A stretch of DNA of 64,000 bases from assembly GCA_022749755.1 (NCBI GenBank), contig CM040452.1, positions 21,222,350-21,286,349 on the forward strand, given 5' to 3'. Origin of the DNA: Azadirachta indica. Lineage: Eukaryota; Streptophyta; Magnoliopsida; Sapindales; Meliaceae. Positions within the stretch are counted from its first letter, which is position 1, and each line of letters opens with the position of its first letter. A program made the position numbers and the translations under genes. The notes under the pieces were generated by a model. That model saw nothing but the letters and a program-made list of their open reading frames with translations. It had not been told where the DNA came from and ran no database searches. Below are positions 49,511 through 59,304 of the stretch, one piece after another.

Positions 49511-50198
49511 TGTGGTGTCTGATAACTGGTTAATTATGGAGAGTCGAGTTTGAAGATCAGAAGCAGGATACTTAAGATTTTCAAACGTGTCATAACGAAA
49601 GAGATTACTAAAACTCTCTTCCTGGGCTGGCCTTTCTAATGGGCCCAACAAACGGATATATTATATGCAATAATTGCGATTTGTGACTTTTGGAAATATC
49701 TTTTTTAAAAAAGTATATCAAAAATATTTTTTTACCATTAACGTTTAATCTTAACAACTAAATTACGAATATATATGTATATATATTTATAAAAACAAAT
49801 TAAGCATGATCACTTTATATTTATTTTGAATTAATCTTAACAAATTACTTCAAATGTGAGCATAAATAAAGTCTTTGTAGGTTATGTAGCTGGTACACCA
49901 TTCAGAATTTAGATATTGCATAACTCAACAGCAACACATAAATATGATTTATTTATCTTTTTAATTTTCTAATGAATTTAGATATTGCATTTGTGGAATT
50001 ATATATATATATATATTAGTGTACTGCACTGCATTGGAAATTTGGAATAATGAGATTATTATATATTTTGAGCTCAGGCACAGCTAGCAATTCCTAATTC
50101 ATTAAAAATAAAAATACAAAATACTATATATATAAACTATAACACGCGACGGGTTTGTTATTTTCACTATTCTGTCCTTAATTAAACAAAAGACCAGA
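49511..50198. other. Upstream flank of the Iojap gene, up to the retrotransposon
   Basis: The Iojap promoter must lie here. The sequence is AT-rich with TA repeats at ~49770 and 50002. The 3' LTR of the minus-strand retroelement begins at 50199, so less than 0.7 kb of original upstream sequence remains before foreign DNA. Confidence 0.5.
50194..50198. repeat. Target site duplication CCAGA, left copy
   Basis: CCAGA directly precedes the left LTR; the same five bases follow the right LTR at 56545-56549. Confidence 0.9.
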
Positions 50199-50975
50199 TG
50201 ATATCGAAAAATAGAGGTTTGTATGGGGATTTAGATTTTTTACTAAATAAGGATTGAAATAAACTTTACTTCTAAGGTTCACAACAAAAGGGATGCAGAA
50301 ACACCACCTTAAACTGCTACTAAAGGTTGTAAAACTGAAAAAAATTACACTCACCACTCTATGAAAATTCTCCATAAGAGATACAGAGTATAAAATACCA
50401 AAATTTTATTTAACTCAACTCAAAACAACTTGATTTTTAATACTACATACTTGAAGTCTTTATATAGGTTTTTACAAGAAAAGAAATGTCAAAAGTTAAG
50501 CCAACAACGACTAGAAATTTCAATGGTTAGACCAACAACTATTACCTAATTTTGACAAAGAAATATAAACATTTAAAATTCTTTGAAAATAAACCAAAAC
50601 AGTTAAAACTTTGAATTACAACTCACCCAATCCTTTTATCATATAGAAATTAAACAAAACACATTGAATTTAAGCTAAAAAATCTTTAAAATCCGTGCAT
50701 CCAGATTCTGCCTTAAAAATGAATATGTTGCGAAAAAATTGTAATAACTTTCTTTAAACAACTATAAATGCTAAACCGTAAAATTCTGTAGAAAGTTTAC
50801 TTCTTCAACTTTCCAATGGTGTCAAGTACTTTCTGAAATATTACCTCAATAAATACAAATTAAATTCTGAAATTATCCCTCTGACAGTGTCTTCACAACT
50901 TAGTAAATTAGGGTAATGATTTTAAACTTATTGACACTTAAGTTCTGCTCTTGATATTCGGACACTCTCGTGTCA
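50199..50975 (-). repeat. Left LTR (3' LTR of the element)
   Basis: 777 bp, plus-strand ends TGATATCG and CGTGTCA. It aligns with the right LTR throughout, with a length difference mainly around 50.52-50.58 kb, where the right copy has lost or rearranged sequence. Confidence 0.9.
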
Positions 50976-53900
50976 ATCTCCCATGGTTGAAAAAGACTCA
51001 TCCTTGAGTCTATATTGTTGTGATACTCATAGTATGGAGATAAATCCGAAATGTTGAATGTAAATAAAACACCATAACTTTGCGGCAACACAATCTTATA
51101 AGCACGTTCTCCAATTCGTTGCAATACCTTAAATGGTCCATCAGCTTTAAGCTTAAGTTTAGCATATTTTCCAGGTGGAAGACGTGCTTTTCGAAGATGT
51201 ATCCAAACCAAATCTCCTTCCTTGAACTCGACATGCTTGCAATATTTGTTTGCAGAAAGTCGATACTTCTCATTTTGCTTCAGTATTCTGTCACGAACTT
51301 GCTCATGATGCTTTTTAATACTCTTAACTCTTTCTTCAGCATCTCCACTAAAGTATTGATGAATTGGAACTAGAGCTAAATTTATTAGACTGATAGGATT
51401 TTTACCATAAACTACCTCAAAAGGACTTTGACTAATCGATTGGCTAGTTGGTCGATTATAAGTAAATTCAATTTGAGGTAAAATAACATCCCATTGTTGG
51501 ATATTCTTACCAACATAACTTCATAAGAGGTTTCCCAAACTCCGATTTGTCACTTCTGTTTGACCATCAGTTTGAGGATGATGAGAAGAGCTAAAATTGA
51601 GACTAGTGTCAAGTTTTTTCCATAACGTTCGCCAAAAGTGACTCAAAAACTTAGAATCTCCATCAGAAACGATGGTTTTTGGAATACCATGCAGCTTCAT
51701 TACCTCTTTAAAGTATAAATCAGCTACATTGAGGTATCCGCTATTTTGTTGCATGGAATAAAATGAGTCATTTTAGAAAACCTATTCACCACCACCATCA
51801 CAAACTTTTTATTTCTTTGAGTTCTTGGTAACCCAACAATAAAATCTAGACTAACATCTTCCCATTGAGCGTTAGGCACTGGTAATAAAGTATACAAACC
51901 CGTATTTGGTCCATGACTTTTTGCAACATGGCAGATCTTACACCTTTCCACATACTTCATCACATTGCATCTCATCTTTGGCCAAAAAAACTTATCTTTC
52001 AAGAGAGCAAGTGTCAAGTAAGTCTAATTTTAACTGTTCTTTGAGTTCTTTAATTATTCGTATTGTTATTATTTTACTATCAGTCTCCATGCTGCTATTC
52101 AATCAACATATGCTCAGATTTCAGATATGATGAATTTTGGGTTAGTAGTGTGAAATGTCTTGGTGTTATGAAGTCCGGTCAGACAAAAGCCGCTTACAAG
52201 ACTATTCACAAAATGAATTTTTCTTCTCTCTATGAATACTTGTAGTTTTGGCTTGAGTTCTGATTAGTAGTTTAAAAACATTGATGCAAGCAGAAATTAT
52301 CAAGCCATATTAATATTATTTTGTTCAAATATAATGAGATATCTTACTGGTTGTATGGATTTCAGTAAACCATTCTGCCTCCTCCTAGCCATTAGTTCCG
52401 GTGGACGTTCGATGAATTCTAATTTTGTCTTGTAACTAACAATGTTTATTGAATTTTTAGGGGATCTTGAGCAAAGTGACCTTCAACACAAATGTCATGA
52501 GCTTTTATGATAATAGACTCTCTTAAAAAAACACCGAAGAATGCATAAACGATTACCTTTAAAGAGATAGTCCTCTTGCCACAAGAATTATTTGTAAAGA
52601 TAACTTTCACATTCTGCCCATATCTTGTCGAAATCTGGATCACTTGCATATAATTCCTTCACGACTTCAAAGCCTATAACTTTCACTTACATTGAGGATA
52701 GGAAGGAATGTTTTCGGCTAAGTGCATAAGTTACAACATTTTGAACTTCAGATTTATGCTTGATGGTGAAGTTGAAATATTGAAGAAATTCAACCCGTCC
52801 AGCATGTCTTCGATTTAGCTTTTGTTGGCTGTTGAAAAATTTGAAGGCCTCATGATTTGAATAGAGAACAAATGGTTTTAAAAGAAGATATTGACTCCAA
52901 TGAGCTAAAGAGTAACAAATTGCATACAACTCCTTATCGTAAGTAGAATATTTCTTACGAGATTCATTTAGTTTCTCACTGAAAAAAGCAATTCGTTTGT
53001 TTCCTTGACTCAAAACACCACCAATTCTAGTATTTAATGCATCATATTCAACTTCGAACACTTGGTTAAAATCCGAAAGTGAAAGACTAGGTGCTTGAGT
53101 TACTTTGCTTTTAATAGTGTCAAAACTCATTTGCGCTTCTTCTGTCCACTTGAAAGTTTCTCCCTTAAGACACTCAGTAGTTGGAGTAACAATTGTGCTA
53201 AATCCTTTAATAAAATGCCAATGAAATGATGCAAGGCCATGAAAACTCCGAATGTCATGCACAAACTTAGGCGTTGGCCAATTGAGGATTGCTTCTACCT
53301 TGCTAGAATCCATCTTGATGCCTTCTTTAGATACAACATAGCTCAAAAAGACTAGGTTATTAGTAAAGAATTCACACTTCTTTAAATTAGCATATAGCTT
53401 TTGTTGTTACAGTGTGTCGAACACTTGACGGAGATGGTTAACATGTTGTTCTTCATCCTTGCTGTATACAAGAATATCATCAAAATACACAACAACAAAT
53501 TTTTCGATAAAAAGCTTGAAAACATGATTCATCAATCACATAAAAGTGCTTGGAGCATTAGAGAGACCAAAGGGCATCACCATCCATTCATAAAGCCCAT
53601 CTCGAGTTTTAAAAGCAGTTTTCCATTCATCTCCAAGCAGCATTCTGATTTGATAATAGACACTCTGAAGATCAATCTTTGAAAAGATTTTAGCCCCATA
53701 AAGTTGGTCTAAAAGATCATCTAGGTGTGAAATTGGAAAGCGATAATCAACTGTTATCTTGTATACCGTTCTACTATCAACGCACATATGCCACGATTCA
53801 TCTTTCTTTGGTACTAAAAATGCAGAAACAGTACAAGGACTTTTACTTTCTCAAACCAATCCCTTCGCAATCAACTCATCAACTTGTCTTTGTAACTCTT

Positions 53901-54628
53901 CATGCTCTTTTATACTCATGCGGTAAGCCGCCTTATTTAATAGAATAGCTCGTAGGATAAGATCAATACAATATTGAATGTCTCTTATCGGAGGAAGTCC
54001 GCGTGGGATCTCCTCTGGAACAACATCATGAAACTTTTTAAGAAGTTGCTTCATGATCTGCAGTGGTTCATTACAATCTTCATTTTCCTCAAACACAACT
54101 AGAACATAAACTTCATTCCCCAAATTCAACTTTTTTCGACATTCCAATATGACACACAAATTGTTTCCTTCCCTTTTTATGAGTTTAGGAATATTTTCCA
54201 TCTTCGACGAACCCAAAACTATCTTTGTTCCATTTTTAACAAAAGTATAAGTGTTTTTATACCCATCATGCATAAGCTTTCTATTATATTGCCAAGGTCT
54301 TCCCAAAAGTAAATGACAAACATCTATGGGCACAACATCACATTAAACTTTATCTATATATTTTTTTTTCAATTGAAAACGAAACAAGACAGCGTTTGTT
54401 TACCTTTATCTCACTGTCCTTTCGAAGTCAAGAAAGTTTGTATGGTTGAGAATGTTGCTTAATTTTGAGGTGCAACTTCTCTAACATTTCAGTAGACACC
54501 ACATTCTCAAAGCTGCCACCATCAATAATGACGTTACAAACCTTGCCATTAGAAGTACATCTTGTGTGAAAAATATTCTTTTGCAACCAATCTTCTCCTT
54601 TAAATGCAACGCTCAAACTTCGCTGCAT
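50929..54628 (-). pseudogene. pol remnant: protease, RT, RNase H, integrase
   Basis: Protease: VIIDGGSFENVVS near 54.5 kb. Reverse transcriptase, 53.9-53.4 kb: [39 protein letters not shown] and [11 protein letters not shown], so the catalytic DD is intact, but an in-frame TGA follows STFM and another precedes ESKSP. RNase H, 53.0-52.7 kb: two usual Asp positions are changed (YSNHEAFK for SDHEALK, TYALSRK for ADALSRR). Integrase, 52.5-50.93 kb: [42 protein letters not shown] and a C-terminus ending DLSPYYEY; no chromodomain was seen after it. Stops and frame breaks make it non-functional. Confidence 0.9.
52018..52460 (+). other. 443-bp insert with GT...AG borders inside the retroelement
   Basis: Integrase coding homology stops at GHFAQD and resumes at TLALLKDKFFWPKM. 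The DNA between starts GTAAGT (52018) and ends TTTTTAG (52460) on the plus strand, opposite to the element. Inside is an exon-like stretch after a TTTCAG acceptor at ~52127: about 39 codons, including DEFWVSSVKCLGVMKSG and AAYKTIHKMNF, ending in TAG at ~52244. I do not recognise this peptide. It looks like a piece of a host gene, with intron borders, carried into the retroelement. Confidence 0.55.
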
Positions 54629-54639
54629 AACAAGGGATT

Positions 54640-55780
54640 CACCATAATCAGCATATATAACATCATCTTCTTCTACATCTTTTGGAACTTTAAAGTTAAA
54701 TTGTGGACCTCCCTCAGTTTCTTCATCAGCATCTTTTTCAACAAGTGTGATAATTTTGCGATTAGGACATTCGGAAGCAATATGCCCAACACTTTGACAT
54801 TTGAAGCATCGTCGAGAATTCGTGCTTAGTTGTTACTTAGAACTAGTTCCCATATCATTCTTGGCAGGAATCTTGGTTGCTGATTTCACGTTAGAAGTAT
54901 TTTTGGAAATAGAGGTGCTCCCACGATTGGAAGTGATGTCACGGGCTGAAAAACAAGTACCACTCCCTCATGCTTCTCTTTGTTGCTTCCCCACCTTTAA
55001 AGCTAGTCTACACACATCATTGTAGCTCCAATAAGGTTGCAATTACACTATATTTCCAATTTCTGGTCTCAATCCTCCTCAATAACGAGTTATTGTTTGT
55101 TCTTCTGGCTCAATAATATCATACTTCAACATAAGGTGGTCAAATTCAGCATTATATTCTTCTACGAACAAATCTTTTTGTTTGAAATTGTGAAACTTCA
55201 AGAAAATATCTTGCCGATAATTTTTCGGTAAGTATTTTCGCTTGAGTTCCCTCTTCATCTTTTTCTAATTGACAATTTTACCTCTTCCTTCATGTACTTT
55301 TTGTCTCTTGAGATTTTTCTACCATAAAAATGCATGTTTCCTCAGCTTTATGGCAACAAGCTTCACCTTCATATGCTCAGAAACATCCTTGAACTTAAGG
55401 ATTCGTTCAATGGTGTAGAGCCAATCAACAAATTCTTTCAGCTATATTCTTCTTTCGAAATCGGGAATATCAACTTTCATATTAAAATTTTTTTCAAAAT
55501 GAAAGTTTTGTAATTCTCTTGGATGTGGGGGAGTGCTGTTGCCACTTGACAAGCAACTTTGAACATGGTGAAAAGGATTTAAACCCTCTTCTTCTTCACT
55601 AAGAGCTTCGTGGACAGGTTTTATATGCTGCTGACTTCTTTCTTGATTTTCAAATGCCTTCAACCGTCGCTGAAATTACTGGATTTGCCTCCTCATTTAT
55701 GTCATTAGAGCATCACAAGGATCAGTTTGTGTGTTTGAAGGACCTTTCTCAAATTGTTTTTGGCGACAACGAGTAGCCAT
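54640..55780 (-). pseudogene. gag remnant with CCHC zinc knuckle
   Basis: Begins at an ATG at 55780 (MATRCRQKQFEKGP), 25 bases inside the 5' LTR. In-frame stops appear early (after DALMT and after RRQIQ) and more follow. A classical retroviral-type zinc knuckle, RRCFKCQSVGHIASECPN (C-x2-C-x4-H-x4-C), is still readable at about 54765-54816. The frame is not translatable as a whole. Confidence 0.85.
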
Positions 55781-55805
55781 GGTACTTTGAACTCTGATAT
55801 CAAAT

Positions 55806-56544
55806 TGATATTGGAAAATGGAGGTTTGTGTGGGGATTTAGGTTTTTTACTAAATAAAGGTTGAAATAAGTTCAACTTCTAAGGTTCACAATAAAAGGAA
55901 TACAGAAATACCACCCTAAGTTGCTACTAAAGGTTGTAAAACTGAAAAAAAAAACATTCATCATTCTATGAAAATTCTTCACAAGAGATATAGAGTATAG
56001 AATACCAAAATTTTATTTAACTCAACTCAAAACAACTTGATTTTTAATACTACATACTTGAAGCCTTTATATAGACTTTTACAAGGAAAGAAATGTCAAA
56101 AGTTAGGCCAACAACCACTAGAAATTCTTTAAAAATAACTTAGCAAATTCTTTAAAAATAAACCAAAACAGCGAAGACTTTGAATTATAACTTAGCAAAT
56201 TCTTCTATCATATAAAAATTAAACAAAACACATTGAATTTAAGTTAAAAGTTCTTTAAAATTTATGCATCCAAATTTTACCTTGAAAATGAACATGTTGT
56301 AAAAAAGTTGTCATCACTTTTTTTAGAAAACTTCAAATGTTAAACCGTAAAATTCTATAAAAAGTCTACTTCTTCAACTTTTTAATGGTGTCAAACACTT
56401 TCTAAAATATTACCTCAATAAATACAAATAAAATTTCAAAATTATCCCTCTAACAGTATCTTCACAACTTAGTAAATTAGGATAATAATTTTAAACTTAT
56501 TGACACTTAAGTTCTGCTCTTGATATTCAGACACTCCTATGTCA
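55806..56544 (-). repeat. Right LTR (5' LTR of the element)
   Basis: 739 bp, plus-strand ends TGATATTG and TATGTCA. As the 5' LTR of a minus-strand element it carries the retroelement promoter. It lies about 60 bp beyond the stop codon of the CYSTM gene, which is transcribed in the same direction. Confidence 0.9.
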
Positions 56545-56549
56545 CCAGA
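56545..56549. repeat. Target site duplication CCAGA, right copy
   Basis: CCAGA directly follows the right LTR and is itself followed by CCAGACCAGC, so the target was a short CCAGA-like repeat. Confidence 0.9.
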
Positions 56550-56610
56550 CCAGACCAGCACGTGATCTAAGAGAATGAAATACAAATCATTTTTCCTCTC
56601 TTAGTGAGCA

Positions 56611-57266
56611 TCAACAACAGCAGAAATCCAAGACGCAGTAGTAGCACAGGGCAGCAAAGCTAAACCAAACAACAAATTAATTACAAGAAAACATAATTAA
56701 GCAAACTACGTTCCAAAATAAAAGCAAATTAATTGTTGTTCAATTCATGATTGTCTATCTGACTTGCATATGTATATATAATGAATTTTTTTTTTAATTT
56801 TTAGTGAAAAAATGCCTACTGAAAGTGTTACGTATGCTTGTCTCCGCTTCTGCTTACCATCCTTTCCAGAAGTCATCACCTCTGTTCTTATTATTTTCAA
56901 CTGGATGATTGTGGTAGGGATAACCCACTGGTGGTGGAGGAGCAATGTTCGGCCCGGAACCGTACCCCTCTGCCGGCTGCTGATGTGGCAGTGAAGGATA
57001 CGCAGTCATATGCGAAGGATATGACACTACAAATTAAACCAACAGAATTTAACCCCAGCCCATTCCCATATACTCTTAAGAGCCATATTTTTGTAGGCAA
57101 TGTCTTACACTACCTTTAGATTCCTCTTTTTGATTATACGAATTTTGTGTGTGCACGCGCATTAGTTAATGTTTGTAAAGATTTAATTTATGCGAATCTT
57201 CTTAGTGATTTTTTTTTAATTAAACTTACCAGGAGCTTGATGTTGTTGATGATCATAGAGTGACAT
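56611..57266 (-). CDS. CYSTM (cysteine-rich transmembrane module) peptide
   Basis: Three exons on the minus strand: 57266-57230, 57026-56858 and 56659-56611; 84 aa. A short hydrophilic start (MSLYDHQQHQAP) is followed by a Pro/Tyr/His-rich middle (AYPSLPHQQPAEGYG, APPPPVGYPYHN). The C-terminal module DDFWKGCFAALCYYCVLDFC is encoded across the last intron; the Cys-rich hydrophobic helix ends at the stop. CYSTM proteins are small tail-anchored membrane proteins linked to stress tolerance, and the WIH members to megaspore formation. If the last intron is retained, the frame stops right after FWKGW and the membrane module is lost. The retrotransposon target site lies ~60 bp past the stop, so the original 3' untranslated region is probably interrupted. 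Confidence 0.88.
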
Positions 57267-58125
57267 GACGCTGGAAGAAATTTTTAAAGATGATGAGGTT
57301 TAGGAAGAAGCTGAAGCTGGGGAGGCTTTTGATGGAAGGGGGCCGGGGTATTTGTAGCAAATGGAAGCCGTCGAGAATTCCAAGAGCTAGAAATCGGCAG
57401 GCAGCGCATAGTGAATTTCTAAGAAACTGAAATTTCGAGTCACCCAGAAATTAATTAATTGCATATGAAATATTTATCCAACCAAAAGAAATTAATTAGT
57501 GTATTTTGTTATATGAGAATTAAAATTGCTGACGTGCGGAGATTTTATTGGCTTGTATTATAAAAATGCCAAATTTATTATCCTTCTTGTTCTTGTCGAC
57601 TTAAATAAATTTGCCGTCTCTTATTCCAAAATCAAATTAAAATTAATTATTTATACTTGGAATCTTAAATTAATATTTAAAAAATTTTAAGTACTTTGAC
57701 TAATTTAAAAAAAAAAATTCAGTTTTATGGATTTTAATTAAAAGAGGGTCTCGGTAGAATATGAAATTTTTTTTTATTTCACAGATTTTTAATAAATATG
57801 AAAATTTTGCAAACAAGACAAAAATTTCACCCATGTGCGATGCACGTGCATTTTGAATTTCCACCGCTAAAGCAAAACTGAAAGATTCATGTACCATACT
57901 AAGCTTCGCCTACTGACCAGTAACGTGCTGAGTTTCGGTTCGCAGCGGCCGTGAGGTTGTCTATTGATTACGGAGTTGTTGAGCAGATAACATGGAGCAG
58001 ATTTTCTTGTTAGTAAGAAAACTGATTCGAATTACTAGGAAGGTGGCGTAATTGCATGTAACGATACCGTCCATGCGCTACAACTGTTCGACGCTTTGTC
58101 TCACAGATCATTTGGTATTGACACG
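57267..58125. other. Head-to-head promoter region of the CYSTM and PORR genes
   Basis: About 0.86 kb separates the two start codons, which point away from each other. It is AT-rich with A and T runs at 57.7-57.8 kb. No other gene was seen. The frame of the PORR gene is open a little upstream of its ATG, but only from a non-ATG codon. Confidence 0.55.
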
Positions 58126-59304
58126 ATGTACATAAGATCCATTTTCTTGCGTTCATATGCACTTTCATCTCCCAAGCCGTTTAAGAAATCGTGTTCTTTG
58201 TGGATACGAGTGAAGCATAAATCAAGCGGAGGATGGAGACCGACAAGGAAAATATACCACAGAGTTCAGGAACTGGACAGAGTAATGGACTTACAAAAGA
58301 AGCCCTCTTTAATCCTGCAACTCAAATCGATCATTCAATCTCAACAGAACAAATATCTGCTTCTCCGGGACCTTGAAAAGGAAGTTGGATTTGTTAAGAA
58401 ATGGAACTTTATGGCTGTGATTGGGAAGTACCCTGTGATATTCCATGTTGGTGGAGGAAGTAACAGAAATCCTCCTTTTGTTACTCTCACTCAAAAGGCT
58501 GAAAAGATTGCCAACGAAGAAGCTGAGGTGAGAGAGTTAATGGAACCCATTTTGGTTAAGAATATAAGGAAGTTGTTAATGATGTCAGTCGATTGTAGGA
58601 TACTGCTAGAAAAGATTGAACTCATAGGAAATGAATTGGGTTTGCCACCAAATTTTAAAAAGACATTTCTTCCAAAGTATGAGGAATTTTTTACTGTGAA
58701 AGATTTCAGAGGGAAAGCTTATCTTCATTTGGAAAACTGGGATTCTTCATTGACAATTACTGCTCGAGAGGAAAGACTGGCATGCGAAGGAGTTTTACAT
58801 TCTAATGGGGCTCAAAAGAGGGTTAGGATCACAAAAGATGGTAACTATTCTGGTCCCCATGCATTCAAGATGTGTTTTCCTGCTGGCTTTAGACCAAATA
58901 CAACATATCTTGAGGAACTTCAGAAGTGGCAGAGAATGGAATTCCCTTCTCCATACTTGAATGCAAGGAGATTTGAATTAGCAGATCCGAAAGCTCGAAA
59001 AAGAGTCGTGGCTGTGCTTCATGAACTCCTCAGTTTGACTATGGAGAAGAGAATGACATCCGCACAATTAGATGCTTTTCATTCGGAGTATCTATTACCA
59101 CATAAATTATTGCTTTGTTTGATAAAGTATCATGGAATGTTTTACATCACTAACAAAGGTGCAAGGAGTACTGTTTTCCTTAAAGAAGCATATGATGGTT
59201 CGAATTTGATAGATAAATGCCCCTTGTTGTTGTATAATGATAAATTTGTTGCACTCAGTGGTAGGGGAGAGATAAATTCGTGTATTGGGACGTCCCCGTC
59301 ATAG
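58126..59304 (+). CDS. PORR-domain organelle RNA splicing factor (WTF family)
   Basis: One exon, 392 aa, start at the ATG at 58126 (MYIRSIFLRSYALSSPKPF). The N-terminal ~35 residues are basic and Ser-rich, a likely mitochondrial presequence. The PORR (plant organelle RNA recognition) domain follows: RVQELDRVMDLQKKPSLILQ, LEKEVGFVKKWNFMAVIGKY, FHVGGGSNRNPPFVTLTQKA and FRPNTTYLEELQKWQRMEFP, to LHELLSLTMEKR and LLPHKLLLCLIKYHGMFYIT. Members such as WTF1, WTF9 and RPD1 bind organelle group II introns and promote their splicing. WTF9-like mitochondrial function is the best guess. The lack of introns is normal for the family. Confidence 0.9.
   Translation: MYIRSIFLRSYALSSPKPFKKSCSLWIRVKHKSSGGWRPTRKIYHRVQELDRVMDLQKKPSLILQLKSIIQSQQNKYLLLRDLEKEVGFVKKWNFMAVIGKYPVIFHVGGGSNRNPPFVTLTQKAEKIANEEAEVRELMEPILVKNIRKLLMMSVDCRILLEKIELIGNELGLPPNFKKTFLPKYEEFFTVKDFRGKAYLHLENWDSSLTITAREERLACEGVLHSNGAQKRVRITKDGNYSGPHAFKMCFPAGFRPNTTYLEELQKWQRMEFPSPYLNARRFELADPKARKRVVAVLHELLSLTMEKRMTSAQLDAFHSEYLLPHKLLLCLIKYHGMFYITNKGARSTVFLKEAYDGSNLIDKCPLLLYNDKFVALSGRGEINSCIGTSPS

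Larger units (their letters stand above)
50199..56544 (-). mobile_element. Ty3/gypsy-type LTR retrotransposon, decayed
   Basis: A complete-length element of about 6.35 kb on the minus strand. It has two LTRs (50199-50975 and 55806-56544) starting TG and ending CA on the plus strand, and a perfect 5-bp target duplication. Reading on the minus strand, the internal order is gag with zinc knuckle, protease, reverse transcriptase, RNase H, integrase; this order defines Ty3/gypsy. Next to the 5' LTR, TTTGATATCAGAG resembles the primer-binding site for initiator-Met tRNA (TGGTATCAGAG); next to the 3' LTR, GGGAG is a short polypurine tract. The frame is broken by stops and by a 443-bp insert in the integrase N-terminal region. 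The LTRs have diverged visibly, so the insertion is not recent. Confidence 0.95.

Noticed and set aside
49511..49651. N-terminal extension of the Iojap protein
   Set aside because: The frame is open, but the upstream start is TTG; the first ATG is at 49510 and is followed by a plausible transit peptide.
58096..58125. Upstream start for the PORR protein
   Set aside because: That codon is TTG; the ATG at 58126 gives a good mitochondrial-type N-terminus.
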